From positions 1,984,001 through 2,048,000 of the forward strand of contig NZ_CP035807.1 in assembly GCF_008329945.1 (NCBI RefSeq): a stretch of DNA of 64,000 nucleotides, read 5' to 3'. Shown in pieces: positions 37,311-45,954 of this stretch (position 1 is the first letter of the stretch; every line of letters starts with the position of its first letter). The DNA is from Thiospirochaeta perfilievii (GTDB lineage: Bacteria > Spirochaetota > Spirochaetia > DSM-2461). A model generated the notes under the pieces. That model was not told where the DNA came from. It worked only from the letters and a program-made list of their open reading frames with translations, and did no database searches. Both the position numbers and the translations under genes were made by a program.

Positions 37311-37960
37311 TGATACCTATAATCTAATATGTTTTTGTACAGTATTAGAGTCTCTACCTGGGTTGTATACATCCCTGCATTAATAAATAGTCTAGGGTTC
37401 TCTTTTAGTAGAACCTGTCCCTCTATTATTCTAGGTTTATCCTTACCCCTAGACTGAAATTCACGTTTAATCGAGTCTTTTATTGCATATTCTAGGGATA
37501 GGGACTTCCCTTTTTCAAGAAAGATAGACTCTTCGCCTTCTCCGTAGGAGTCAGGGGTTGTTGCTGTATTCCAGCTAGCTATACGTTTTTTTTGAAAATC
37601 AGAAAGCCTGTAAACTATATTTTGATACATAATATAATCTTTTACCCAGTTATCTCTAAAACTCATATTTGGGTCACCTAATTTTATTAACGCAATAGGT
37701 TCTAAAACAAACTCCTCCTTAATCTCTCTTTTAATATCAGAGGGTATATAGGTGAACTTCCAGCCATAAATCATACCTGAAACAATCTCTATAATGTCAT
37801 TTATAAACTCTTTTTCAACCTCAAACTCACTGTTATTTGCCTCCATGTCCATATCGAAGTACCTGCTTACAGGGTGAACAAACACTCCATCAATAAAGCT
37901 ATTATTACCAAATAGTGAGAAAGGAAATAAAAATATAAGTAAAGATCTAAATTTTATCAT
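37307..37960 (-). CDS. Secreted protein of unknown function
   Basis: A 217-residue protein with a signal peptide (FRSLLIFLFPFSLFGNNS). The mature part includes VEKEFINDIIEIVSGMIYGWKF and a C-terminal VLLKENPRLFINAGM stretch; many charged residues, no membrane helices, no recognised family. It overlaps the rhomboid gene by four bases and is last of the Nudix-rhomboid-secreted protein operon, so a substrate or partner of the rhomboid is conceivable but unproven. Confidence 0.6.
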   Translation of the reverse strand: MIKFRSLLIFLFPFSLFGNNSFIDGVFVHPVSRYFDMDMEANNSEFEVEKEFINDIIEIVSGMIYGWKFTYIPSDIKREIKEEFVLEPIALIKLGDPNMSFRDNWVKDYIMYQNIVYRLSDFQKKRIASWNTATTPDSYGEGEESIFLEKGKSLSLEYAIKDSIKREFQSRGKDKPRIIEGQVLLKENPRLFINAGMYTTQVETLILYKNILDYRYH

Positions 37961-38595
37961 TTAGTAAACTTTTTATAGTTCATAAATATAAACAGAGGGT
38001 TTATTTTATAGACCAGTCTAAAAAATAGATAAGCAAATAATAATCCTGACAGGTGTGTTAGATGGGCAATATTTGTTGACCCAAAAATTTGGGAATAGAG
38101 GTCTATTGCTGTATAGATTAATATTAAAACAGGGGGGCTTATTGGTACAATTCCCCAGAAATAGAGCTTTCTATTTGGGTAAAAAACAGCGTAGGCAAAA
38201 AGTAGGGCATATATAGCTCCAGATGCACCAATTAAGAGAACATTTATATGAAAAAACCAGTATAAAAGCAGACTAAATAGTCCTGCTAAAACCCCAGTAA
38301 CAAAGTAGTATGTTATAAATGGTATTGAACCCATCTTCTGTTCAAGGGAGTGTCCAAAAATAAATAGGGCAAACATATTAAAAAATAGATGACTAATATT
38401 TCCATGGGCAAACATATATGTTATAGGTGTCCAGTAGTGTTTGTATTCTACAAAAAGAGTAGGGTTTAATCCTAAATATAGATTTAAACGAATAATCTCC
38501 ATATTATATAAAATCAGGGATAAGAAAAAAACAATAATATTTATAATAATAATTAAAAAGCTTAAATTATAATTTTTTTTAGTTTCTAGGTTCAA
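37957..38595 (-). CDS. Rhomboid-family intramembrane serine protease
   Basis: A 212-residue six-helix membrane protein. Conserved features are HWTPITYMFAHGNISHLFFNMFAL (loop 1 and helix 2), the catalytic Ser in GASGAIYALLF and the catalytic His in HLTHLSGLLFAYLF. Length and topology fit the basic bacterial rhomboid. It cleaves membrane-spanning substrates; none can be named. It overlaps the Nudix gene upstream and the secreted-protein gene downstream by four bases each. Confidence 0.92.
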   Translation of the reverse strand: MNLETKKNYNLSFLIIIINIIVFFLSLILYNMEIIRLNLYLGLNPTLFVEYKHYWTPITYMFAHGNISHLFFNMFALFIFGHSLEQKMGSIPFITYYFVTGVLAGLFSLLLYWFFHINVLLIGASGAIYALLFAYAVFYPNRKLYFWGIVPISPPVLILIYTAIDLYSQIFGSTNIAHLTHLSGLLFAYLFFRLVYKINPLFIFMNYKKFTK

Positions 38596-39059
38596 TCTGT
38601 CTCTCCTAAATAAATCTTATTATTATTACCTGTATAGTGCTCAATAATATCTTTTCTAATAGATAGAGGGTAGAGGTTGTAATTTAATAACTCATCAATC
38701 TTGACCCACTCTACACCAATTTGGTTAGGATCTGGTTGTGAAGGTTTTACAAAATTTTCATCAATAAGATAACACTCAAAAATTATATTAACTTGATGGT
38801 ACCCAGTTCTGCTTGGTGACGGGTTATGGTTATCAGCAATAAACTCTCTAACAAATAGGACGTCTAAAACTTCTACATCTGCCCCCATCTCCTCAAGACA
38901 CTCTCTTTTAAGGTTCGATTTAAGGTCTTCATTATGATCCTGACCACCTCCAGGGAAGGTATACCAGATGTTTTTACCATTGTTATACTTATTTAAAAGG
39001 ATCTTCCCTTCCTTAATAATTATCGCCTTTGTTGCTGTTCTTATAGGAAATTTATTCAT
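38592..39059 (-). CDS. Nudix hydrolase
   Basis: A 155-residue protein with a complete Nudix box, GGQDHNEDLKSNLKRECLEE then MG, fitting GX5EX7REUXEEXGU. The family hydrolyses nucleoside diphosphates linked to another moiety; the substrate is not predictable. The N-terminus (RTATKAIIIKEGKILLNKY) is typical. First gene of a three-gene operon with rhomboid. Its ATG lies six bases after TATATT without a Shine-Dalgarno sequence. Confidence 0.93.
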   Translation of the reverse strand: MNKFPIRTATKAIIIKEGKILLNKYNNGKNIWYTFPGGGQDHNEDLKSNLKRECLEEMGADVEVLDVLFVREFIADNHNPSPSRTGYHQVNIIFECYLIDENFVKPSQPDPNQIGVEWVKIDELLNYNLYPLSIRKDIIEHYTGNNNKIYLGETD

Positions 39060-39065
39060 AAAATA

Positions 39066-39071
39066 AATATA
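39066..39071 (-). promoter_or_regulatory. TATATT -10 box six bases before the start codon
   Basis: TATATT-N6-ATG on the minus strand before the Nudix gene; leaderless message predicted. Confidence 0.42.
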
Positions 39072-39126
39072 GTGTTTATTGTACCTAATGACAAGAAAGG
39101 ATATTATTTTACCTAAGAGGTATTTA

Positions 39127-40140
39127 ATGAAAGTTTTAGTTACAGGTGGTGCCGGATATATTGGTAGCCATACAGTAGTTCAGTTATTAGAAGCAGGTAA
39201 TGAGGTTGTTGTATTTGATAACCTGGTAAATAGTTCAAAAGAGTCTCTAAGTCGGGTAAAGAAGATAACAGGGAAGGAGATAACGTTTTATGAAGGTGAC
39301 CTATTGGATAGGGATGCTGTTAAGGATGTTTTTTCTAAGCATAATTTTGATTCCGTTATACATTTTGCAGGGCTAAAAGCTGTTGGAGAGTCTGTCTCAA
39401 AACCCCTCTACTACTATCATAACAACATTACAGGAACCCTTATTTTATGTGAAATAATGTCAGAATTTGGTGTTAAAAATATCGTTTTTAGCTCCAGTGC
39501 TACAGTTTATGGAGATCCAGAAATTATACCTATAACAGAGCAGTCTAAACTTAGTGCAACAAACCCATATGGTAGGACTAAATTAATGTTAGAAGAGATT
39601 CTAAAGGATTTAAATGTTGCCGATAGTAGTTTTAATGTTGCAATTTTAAGATATTTTAATCCAATAGGAGCCCATGAGAGTGGTTTAATTGGAGAAAATC
39701 CAAACGGAATTCCAAATAATTTAGTACCATATATATCCCAGGTGGCTGTTGGAAAAAGGAAGGAGCTTACTGTTTTTGGGGATGACTACGATACACCAGA
39801 TGGAACAGGTGTTAGGGATTATATCCATGTCGTAGACCTTGCAGCTGGTCATTTAAAAGCACTAGAAAAACTAGAGGCTAAGCCCGGAGTTGTAATATAC
39901 AACCTTGGAACAGGTATTGGGTATAGTGTTTTAGATGTTGTTAAAGCTTTTGAATCTGCTTCTGGTGTTAAGGTTCCTTATGTTATTAAGGATAGAAGAC
40001 CTGGGGATATTGCTACTTGTTATGCTGAACCTAGTTTTGCCCTTAAGGAGTTAGGCTGGAAAGCTACAAAAAATATTGAAGATATGTGTATTGATACTTG
40101 GAGATGGCAAAAAAATAATCCAAATGGATATGAGGCTTAA
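39127..40140 (+). CDS. galE: UDP-glucose 4-epimerase
   Basis: A 337-residue extended SDR enzyme interconverting UDP-glucose and UDP-galactose. NAD-binding GGAGYIGSH at the N-terminus, the catalytic Ser in FSSSATVYG and the YxxxK pair in [12 protein letters not shown] are all present, and the C-terminal sugar-binding region [12 protein letters not shown] is standard. I place the start at 39127 because AAGAGGT lies five bases upstream; an earlier ATG adds 16 unconserved residues. It may feed galactose imported by MglBAC into metabolism or supply UDP-galactose for surface glycans. Confidence 0.95.
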   Translation: MKVLVTGGAGYIGSHTVVQLLEAGNEVVVFDNLVNSSKESLSRVKKITGKEITFYEGDLLDRDAVKDVFSKHNFDSVIHFAGLKAVGESVSKPLYYYHNNITGTLILCEIMSEFGVKNIVFSSSATVYGDPEIIPITEQSKLSATNPYGRTKLMLEEILKDLNVADSSFNVAILRYFNPIGAHESGLIGENPNGIPNNLVPYISQVAVGKRKELTVFGDDYDTPDGTGVRDYIHVVDLAAGHLKALEKLEAKPGVVIYNLGTGIGYSVLDVVKAFESASGVKVPYVIKDRRPGDIATCYAEPSFALKELGWKATKNIEDMCIDTWRWQKNNPNGYEA

Positions 40141-40143
40141 TCT

Positions 40144-40809
40144 TTAGTCAACAATAACTATTTCTTCTCCAAGAAATTTAGGTTCTTTATCTAGTATATA
40201 CAGGTCTAAAAGCATTTTAATCTTAGCAAATATCTCTCTTATTTCTGTTTTAAAACTGTCTTTTTGGCCTGTATTGTTAGCGTCATAGGCTATAACTTTA
40301 AGGCTTTTATTTCTCCCAATAAATACTCCCCTCTGATTTTGAAAATTCTGAGAAATAAAAGTAAATTTATCTAACATGAATACTTCATTTGCCCGAACTA
40401 TTGTATCTAGAGTTCTAAAACCAGCATAATCTGAAAATATCTTTTCATTTGGAATTCCTAGTTCTAACAGAGAGTTTCTCATCTGTCTAGGTTCATCATA
40501 ACTAGCATGGGCGTTATCCCCACTAACTAATATATAGTCAATCTTGTTATTAATAAAAAGATTGTAGGCTGCATTTATTCTCTGAGTGTAATACTGGTTA
40601 ATAACTCCACTACTTATATATTTATTACAACCTGGGACCAGTCCAACACTATTATGGGGAATATTCTCCATGTCTGAATATATAAACTCCTTTGTAGAAT
40701 TATAAATCCAGAACAGGCTACCCACTAATACTATTGCTGAAATAAAAACTGTTATGAATATAATTTTATATATCTTTTTTATAGTCATTATATATAGGTT
40801 ATCACTCAT
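40144..40809 (-). CDS. SanA/YdcF-like DUF218 membrane protein
   Basis: A 221-residue protein with one N-terminal membrane helix (IYKIIFITVFISAIVLVGSLF) and a DUF218 domain (VGLVPGCNKYI, YILVSGDNAHASYDEPRQM, FTFISQNFQNQRGVFI). SanA-type proteins are linked to envelope barrier function in enterobacteria; the biochemical role is unknown. I keep the ATG at 40809 because TATAAT lies five bases before it, in the same pattern as other genes here; an internal ATG at 40788 is an alternative. It is convergent with galE, three bases apart. Confidence 0.85.
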   Translation of the reverse strand: MSDNLYIMTIKKIYKIIFITVFISAIVLVGSLFWIYNSTKEFIYSDMENIPHNSVGLVPGCNKYISSGVINQYYTQRINAAYNLFINNKIDYILVSGDNAHASYDEPRQMRNSLLELGIPNEKIFSDYAGFRTLDTIVRANEVFMLDKFTFISQNFQNQRGVFIGRNKSLKVIAYDANNTGQKDSFKTEIREIFAKIKMLLDLYILDKEPKFLGEEIVIVD

Positions 40810-40814
40810 TATAC

Positions 40815-40820
40815 ATTATA
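40815..40820 (-). promoter_or_regulatory. TATAAT -10 box five bases before the start codon
   Basis: TATAAT-N5-ATG on the minus strand before the SanA-like gene; no Shine-Dalgarno sequence. Confidence 0.48.
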
Positions 40821-40834
40821 TCTAGCAACTTTAA

Positions 40835-40863
40835 TTGACGTTATATAGATAATTTACTATCTT
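40835..40863 (+). promoter_or_regulatory. Probable sigma-70 promoter of trxA
   Basis: TTGACG and TATCTT with a 17-base spacer; start near 40870, leaving a short leader that contains AGGAGG before the trxA ATG. Confidence 0.6.
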
Positions 40864-40896
40864 GATAGTAGTACTTATTATTAGGAGGCTCATTAA

Positions 40897-41214
40897 ATGG
40901 GAGATGTTAAACATTTAGATAAAGATAATTTTAAAGAAGAGATAGGAAGTGGAGTTGTTTTAGTAGACTTCTGGGCTCCATGGTGTGGCCCATGTAGAGC
41001 AATAGCTCCTACATTAGATAAATTAGCAGGAGATTTTGATGGTAAAGCAAAAATTACTAAAGTAAATACAGATGATTACCCAGAATTAGCCCAAGAATTT
41101 GAAGTTATGGGTATTCCAGCTCTATTTGTTTTAAAAGATGGTGAGATTGTTGAGCGATTTACAGGTGTACAACCTATAGCTGTTCTTCAGCAAGCGATTA
41201 ATAAAAACCTTTAG
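40897..41214 (+). CDS. trxA: Thioredoxin
   Basis: A 105-residue single-domain thioredoxin with the canonical redox motif WAPWCGPCRA, the cis-Pro in GIPALFVLKDG and family-typical length. It reduces protein disulfides in the cytoplasm using thioredoxin reductase, which is not encoded nearby. It has a strong AGGAGG ribosome-binding site and its own promoter. Its last 17 bases overlap the end of the convergent arfB gene. Confidence 0.97.
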   Translation: MGDVKHLDKDNFKEEIGSGVVLVDFWAPWCGPCRAIAPTLDKLAGDFDGKAKITKVNTDDYPELAQEFEVMGIPALFVLKDGEIVERFTGVQPIAVLQQAINKNL

Positions 41215-41614
41215 TATTTCTAAGTTCTTTTTTGAGGCTTTGGCGTTTCTTAGCCTCAATTTTTCTTATTTTTGAAGCCTTAGTTGGCTTAGTTGGTTTT
41301 CTTCTCTTTTTTACAATAAGAGACTTTTCAATTAAAAGAACCGTTTTATAAATAAGTTTTGACCTGTTTTTTGATTGACTCCTCTCTTCCTCGCAAGAGA
41401 TAACAAGTTCACCATCTTTATTGATCCTATTTTCTAGGGATTTAACAATTCTACTCTTTTCATTTTCATTTAGAAACTCTATTTGTGAGATTTTTAGAAA
41501 AAGAGTAACCTTTGTATTTACCTTGTTTACGTTTTGACCACCATTCCCACTTGATCTAGAGAATTTAAATAAGCCATTGTTTTCAATCCATCTACTTAAT
41601 ATAATTGTATACAT
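41198..41614 (-). CDS. arfB: ArfB (YaeJ)-like peptidyl-tRNA hydrolase, ribosome rescue factor
   Basis: A 138-residue protein with the release-factor GGQ motif in SSGNGGQNVNKVNT, and no codon-recognition domain. The basic C-terminal tail (KKRRKPTKPTKASKIRKIEAKKR) is the part that enters the empty mRNA channel in ArfB. It hydrolyses peptidyl-tRNA on stalled ribosomes. The ATG lies six bases after TACAAT with no Shine-Dalgarno sequence. It is convergent with trxA and overlaps it. Confidence 0.92.
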   Translation of the reverse strand: MYTIILSRWIENNGLFKFSRSSGNGGQNVNKVNTKVTLFLKISQIEFLNENEKSRIVKSLENRINKDGELVISCEEERSQSKNRSKLIYKTVLLIEKSLIVKKRRKPTKPTKASKIRKIEAKKRQSLKKELRNTKGFY

Positions 41615-41620
41615 AGGGGT

Positions 41621-41626
41621 ATTGTA
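41621..41626 (-). promoter_or_regulatory. TACAAT -10 box six bases before the start codon
   Basis: TACAAT-N6-ATG on the minus strand before arfB; leaderless message predicted. Confidence 0.42.
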
Positions 41627-41722
41627 AGTTATCTCTTAGTAAAAATCACTAAGTCTATTGATTTTTTGTACCTCATAGAGTTAATATCCCTATCGTTACT
41701 TAATAAATAAGGGGGGAAGAGA

Positions 41723-42046
41723 ATGAAAAGTACTGATATGGCTAGAAAAGATCGAGATCTTAGAAAGGCTAGAAAAAAAGAAGAAGTGCTAGCAAGAAAA
41801 ATGGAAAAAAATGAAAAAACTGTAGGTGACTATATTAACGAGTTAAACAGTCTGTTTTTCCATGACGGAACCAAAATTTATAATATAGAAATGAGTGATG
41901 AAATTCTTGATCTACTGGATGAAATGAAGGAAGAACTAGAAGAGAAAAATTGGATGAACGTAATCCGAAAAGCTGTAAAAAAGAGTGGTGTTAAAGAGAA
42001 AGAATCAGCTATAACACAACTAAAAGAGATGGGAGAAATAGAGTAA
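41723..42046 (+). CDS. Small charged protein of unknown function
   Basis: A 107-residue highly charged helical protein. The first 35 residues are very basic and likely coiled coil (RKDRDLRKARKKEEVLARKM); the rest is acidic (EMSDEILDLLDEMKEELEEK). Its very strong GGGGGAAGAG ribosome-binding site suggests good expression. No family recognised; the charge pattern could suit nucleic-acid or ribosome binding. It is five bases from the oxidoreductase gene and heads a three-gene operon. Confidence 0.65.
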   Translation: MKSTDMARKDRDLRKARKKEEVLARKMEKNEKTVGDYINELNSLFFHDGTKIYNIEMSDEILDLLDEMKEELEEKNWMNVIRKAVKKSGVKEKESAITQLKEMGEIE

Positions 42047-42051
42047 CTCTT

Positions 42052-43017
42052 ATGAATGTAGGAATCATTGGTACTGGAAAAATCGCAGAGAAATTAGCAG
42101 AAGCTATTAATAGGGTAGAAGGAGCAGTTTTATACGCTGTATCCTCTAGATCATTAGATAAAGCGAGGGCTTTTGCTGAAAAGTTTAATGTTAAACTTTG
42201 GTTTGAAGGTACTGATGATTTCTATAAACAAGAAAGTATCGATTTAGTCTATATTGCTACACCAAACTCTAGTCACTATTCACAGACTATTGAAGCCCTT
42301 GATAATAATAAAGCTGTGCTATGTGAAAAACCTTTTGCTTTAAATAGTTTAGAATCTAGGCAGATGTTTTCTAAAGCTAATGAGAAAAATCTCCTTTTAG
42401 TTGAAGCTATGTGGAGTAAGTATTTTCCAGCTGTGGACAGAGTTAAAGCTATATTAGATAGTGGAGATTTAGGAACTATAACCCACATTCACGGCGATTT
42501 AAGTTACCCTTTAGATAAGAGTATCGAGAGACTATATAAAAAGGAGTTAGGTGGTGGTGCTCTTCTAGATTTAGGTATTTATCCTATAAGTATGGCCCAC
42601 TATTTTTTAGGTAATCCAGACTCTATACAGGCAAGTAGCCAGTTTTCTGAAAGTGGTGTAGATACATCAACTTCAATAATTTTATCATATAAAAGTGGTC
42701 AAACCGCTGTGTTAACAAGTTCAATCCTTGCATATTCAACAAATGAGTTTATTATTAGTTGTTCTAATGGTTGGATTAGATTAAATGGAGATTTCCATCA
42801 CCCTAAATCTATTAGTATGTTTATTAATGGTAAGGGTGAGTTACACCAAGAGTTTCCTAGGGATGGTTATGGTTACGAGTACCAGGTTCAAGGTGTAATA
42901 GATGATTTTAACAAAGGCTTAGCCCAGGGGTCAGTTGTAAAACAGAAGGATACCCTAGAGATTATGGAAATTTTAGACAGAGTACGTGATCTAGTAGGAT
43001 ACAATTTTAATGATTAA
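42052..43017 (+). CDS. Gfo/Idh/MocA-family oxidoreductase
   Basis: A 321-residue NAD(P)-dependent dehydrogenase. The N-terminal Rossmann fold begins NVGIIGTGKIAEKLAEAI, followed by VYIATPNSSHY and the family's CEKPF motif (LCEKPFALNS). The C-terminal alpha/beta domain contains GGGALLDLGIYPISMAHYFLG. Members oxidise sugars or other polyols, or act on trans-dihydrodiols; the substrate is unknown. It overlaps the next gene by eight bases. Confidence 0.92.
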   Translation: MNVGIIGTGKIAEKLAEAINRVEGAVLYAVSSRSLDKARAFAEKFNVKLWFEGTDDFYKQESIDLVYIATPNSSHYSQTIEALDNNKAVLCEKPFALNSLESRQMFSKANEKNLLLVEAMWSKYFPAVDRVKAILDSGDLGTITHIHGDLSYPLDKSIERLYKKELGGGALLDLGIYPISMAHYFLGNPDSIQASSQFSESGVDTSTSIILSYKSGQTAVLTSSILAYSTNEFIISCSNGWIRLNGDFHHPKSISMFINGKGELHQEFPRDGYGYEYQVQGVIDDFNKGLAQGSVVKQKDTLEIMEILDRVRDLVGYNFND

Positions 43018-43753
43018 TATTGGTTCCAAACTCTTAGAGCAGAAAAACTTTCCAGAAGAGTCTGATAAAAATATAATAACCCTTCATAAAAAAGTAAAAA
43101 ATGGCTCATTAGGAGTCTCTCTATCCTCCTTTGAAGAGATCTTTAATATTACTCCCAAAGGGAATAACCCCTTCCCTGTTGGGGCTATAAATTTTGAGGA
43201 TGGTAAGAAGAGGTTTGTTGTCTCTTGGATAGATGATTTTTCAAAATTTAATATAAAAGATGTGGATGATTACACATTGAAGATTAGAAACTACCCAACT
43301 ATTGATTACCCTGTGTTATCCCTAATGATAGGTTTAAATAGTGGGAAAATTGACCCAGAAACTAAAAAGGATTTATGGCTTTTTGGTGAGGCATTTTTAG
43401 ATATAGCTTTTATGATGACCAGGATTAAGTTGTATCAGTTACTAAATTGTGATGAGATCCTGTTTTGTCTCTTTGATAATGGTATAGAGTGTTTAGACTC
43501 ATTTGGCTTCTCATTAAATAGGAGTGAGATGGAGCTTCTACTATCCGAGGTAAACTCTGTTTTTGAACTTACTAATAATATGGAACTAGAAAATCATATA
43601 AGTTTGTTTTCCAAGGCGTCAAAAGAGGTGAGTAGTAGCTTTAATCATAACGGCCTTCCTAAGAGTCGGGAAGCGTTAGAAATATATCTTAAAAGAAAAG
43701 GGATTGAACCAAAACCAGAGAAACATAACTGGAATGACTTTTTATCTATTTAA
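43010..43753 (+). CDS. Cytoplasmic protein of unknown function
   Basis: A 247-residue soluble protein without signal peptide or membrane segments. The N-terminal half is beta-rich (NPFPVGAINFEDGKKRFVVS), the middle helical (LWLFGEAFLDIAFMMTRIKL), and the C-terminus ends KPEKHNWNDFLSI. No family is recognised. It starts inside the oxidoreductase gene (ATGATTAA) and is translationally coupled to it. Its stop overlaps the convergent MORN gene by eight bases. Confidence 0.6.
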   Translation: MINIGSKLLEQKNFPEESDKNIITLHKKVKNGSLGVSLSSFEEIFNITPKGNNPFPVGAINFEDGKKRFVVSWIDDFSKFNIKDVDDYTLKIRNYPTIDYPVLSLMIGLNSGKIDPETKKDLWLFGEAFLDIAFMMTRIKLYQLLNCDEILFCLFDNGIECLDSFGFSLNRSEMELLLSEVNSVFELTNNMELENHISLFSKASKEVSSSFNHNGLPKSREALEIYLKRKGIEPKPEKHNWNDFLSI

Positions 43754-44945
43754 ATAGTTCATTAACCCACTCTGGTGGGGCGTCAGACTCTAACTCGGAT
43801 CTTTTATATAAAATACCCTGTTCTGTTCTACGGTTCTCTTCAAAGATTCCTTCAAACCTATTTCCATTGCTCCAAATATAACAACCCCGGCCATGCATTT
43901 TTCCATTTTTGAACTCACCTGCGTAGAAATCTCCATTAGCCCATTTACAGGCTCCAGGACCCTCTAACATATTATTAGCGAATGTTCCTTCATATACTTT
44001 GCCGTTTATATAGGTAAGTTTACCCTTACCCTCCATTACATTGTTTTTAAAGGAGCCCTGATATCTTGTGCCAGTATTAAAAATGAAGTCTCCAAAACCG
44101 TGCATCTCTCCATTAACCACTTCACCCTTATAGATGCCATTATCAAACTCTAACTCTTGAATATCCTGTCCACTCTCTATAGTTATCTCTTCATCCTTTT
44201 TTGCTTCTAACTCTTCAAAGAATTTAAAATCTCTATATTGAACTTCAGCAGCCTCTTTTCTTTTATTTTGTGTATGGAGTGTATATTTAACCCTTTTTAA
44301 CCAGTTGTTCTTATAATTAGTTATATACTCAAACTTAAAGTGGGATACAATAAGGTTGGAGGCTGAGTAGATAATCTCCTCGGTAATAAATCCAGACTTA
44401 TTTCTCTTTAATTCTATTTTCCGCCCTGGTATTTCATCCCCAGATAGGTATAGGGTCTCAATTAAAAGATCCTCTTCATATTTATATCTAATGATCTGGT
44501 TTAAATTAAGATCAGAGTGCCATCTCTCCTCTATTAATAGGTTGTTATTATTATATACATATTCATAGAGCATTGTTCTTGATTGTTTTTTTTCTAACAG
44601 ACCTTCTGTGTTGTAATAAAAGCTTTCACTATCTTCTACAATCCCATCATTATTTACACGAACCTTTTTAACTAAAAGATCCTCTTGGTAGTAGTAATCT
44701 ACCTTATATATGGGAGTTTTATCTAGTTTAGCAACATGTTTACATATCATCTGCTCATTGTGGAAAATATAGTGCTCAATTTGATCAGGATACTTTTTAA
44801 CTAAAAGTTCCCCATTTCTATTAAACTCTGCTTCAAGTATAAAGTTTTTTTTACCCTCTTTATCATGAAATGTTCCTTTTTGGATCTGAGAAGCTTCTAC
44901 TGTGATCTTTTGTGTTTTTCCAGAAAAATGAATTAAATCATCCAT
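43746..44945 (-). CDS. MORN-repeat protein
   Basis: A 399-residue protein. The C-terminal part (about 290-385) holds four or five MORN repeats of about 23 residues, with YKGEVVNGEMHGFGDF, YQGSFKNNVMEGKGKL, YEGTFANNMLEGPGAC and YAGEFKNGKMHGRGCY. The N-terminal 280 residues contain irregular beta repeats (EYVYNNNNLLIEERW, RYKYEEDLLIETLYL) like toxin-type antigen/wapA-style or RHS-like strands. MORN repeats mediate protein or lipid contacts. I place the start at 44945, directly after a TATAAT-N6, because a longer frame would run into the divergent gene. Confidence 0.82.
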   Translation of the reverse strand: MDDLIHFSGKTQKITVEASQIQKGTFHDKEGKKNFILEAEFNRNGELLVKKYPDQIEHYIFHNEQMICKHVAKLDKTPIYKVDYYYQEDLLVKKVRVNNDGIVEDSESFYYNTEGLLEKKQSRTMLYEYVYNNNNLLIEERWHSDLNLNQIIRYKYEEDLLIETLYLSGDEIPGRKIELKRNKSGFITEEIIYSASNLIVSHFKFEYITNYKNNWLKRVKYTLHTQNKRKEAAEVQYRDFKFFEELEAKKDEEITIESGQDIQELEFDNGIYKGEVVNGEMHGFGDFIFNTGTRYQGSFKNNVMEGKGKLTYINGKVYEGTFANNMLEGPGACKWANGDFYAGEFKNGKMHGRGCYIWSNGNRFEGIFEENRRTEQGILYKRSELESDAPPEWVNELFK

Positions 44946-44951
44946 AAAGTT

Positions 44952-44957
44952 ATTATA
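44952..44957 (-). promoter_or_regulatory. TATAAT -10 box six bases before the start codon
   Basis: TATAAT-N6-ATG on the minus strand before the MORN gene, with a TTGCAG -35 about 16 bases further up. It lies back to back with the divergent box at 44993-44998. Confidence 0.55.
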
Positions 44958-44992
44958 TAAAAAAAATCGATTACTGCAATCGAATATTGTAC

Positions 44993-44998
44993 TATAAT
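44993..44998 (+). promoter_or_regulatory. TATAAT -10 box five bases before a GTG start
   Basis: TATAAT-N5-GTG-ATG on the plus strand at the head of the phosphorelay operon; no Shine-Dalgarno sequence. The predicted start falls on the GTG/ATG. Confidence 0.5.
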
Positions 44999-45003
44999 TT
45001 AAA

Positions 45004-45954
45004 GTGATGTTTGAGTTAGAGCGTGACATACGAAAACCCACCATAGTTGTTCCCTTTATTGGAACTTCTGGTAATGAAGAGATTAAAGATCTGTATATAT
45101 ATCTTAGACCAGAGACAAATGGTGTCCGGGTTGAGAGTTTAATATTTAGTGTTATACATAATGATCCAATATTTAGGGAGAGTATATCCCTAGTATATTT
45201 AGCTAATTTACCTGGGGATTTTGTTTCAAGTAAAAATATAATTGAGAATCACTACCTTTTAAAGTGCGAAATGGCAAAAAAGGGAAGGGAGTGTTTTACA
45301 CCTTTAATGATAAAACAGTTTGAAAACTGGTACAGTGTTAAGTGGGATGATGTCGAAGTTATTTCTGCGTATAAAGCGTTAGAAAAGTTGAATATAACCA
45401 GTAAAGAGCTGTTTAACCTATGGGTAAGTGACAGGGATTTTTTCTATGTTCATGGGCAGAGTGTAAAAAAGGTTGGATCTCTCTATATTATTAATTATGA
45501 TATTCCTGAACTGCTAAAGAAAAATAGTGTTAATACAGATATTGCTGTTATGTTATTTAGAACAAGGTTAAAAAATAGAGAGTTAACAACCCTTATATCA
45601 AAAATGGAAAAGGCTTTAAAAGAGGGAGGGGCTATAGACCCAAAAACACCTCCTAGGCGTTGTTTTCACTATACAAAGAGTCCATTGGAAGAGATATTAG
45701 ATGGTAGTGGGTACTTATATGATGAGAATGGAAACAGTCTTCCATGGGAAAATATATCATTTTCATCTTTTTTACTTAGAAGAGGTATTGAAATGGAAAC
45801 AATAAGAAGATTGGTTGTCTCTCCCATTGTAAAAATAGAGGAAAAGGGTATTATTAAGGAAGTATATTTATATGATTATCTTATGGGTGATTCCTATGAA
45901 GAGGCATATCATAAAATCGCAAATGTCATAGATTTTAAAGAGGCCACGGTTTGA
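45004..45954 (+). CDS. Protein of unknown function heading the phosphorelay operon
   Basis: A 316-residue soluble protein. It begins with a beta-rich domain (TIVVPFIGTSGNEEIKDLYIYL, VESLIFSVIHND) and continues as mixed helix/strand; PPRRCFHYTKSPLEEIL near residue 220 is a distinctive stretch. I recognise no family. The start may be GTG 45004 or ATG 45007; both sit just after a TATAAT. Its stop overlaps the TTG start of the next gene by four bases (TTGA), so it is coupled to the two-receiver protein and probably belongs to the same signalling pathway. Confidence 0.65.
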   Translation: MMFELERDIRKPTIVVPFIGTSGNEEIKDLYIYLRPETNGVRVESLIFSVIHNDPIFRESISLVYLANLPGDFVSSKNIIENHYLLKCEMAKKGRECFTPLMIKQFENWYSVKWDDVEVISAYKALEKLNITSKELFNLWVSDRDFFYVHGQSVKKVGSLYIINYDIPELLKKNSVNTDIAVMLFRTRLKNRELTTLISKMEKALKEGGAIDPKTPPRRCFHYTKSPLEEILDGSGYLYDENGNSLPWENISFSSFLLRRGIEMETIRRLVVSPIVKIEEKGIIKEVYLYDYLMGDSYEEAYHKIANVIDFKEATV

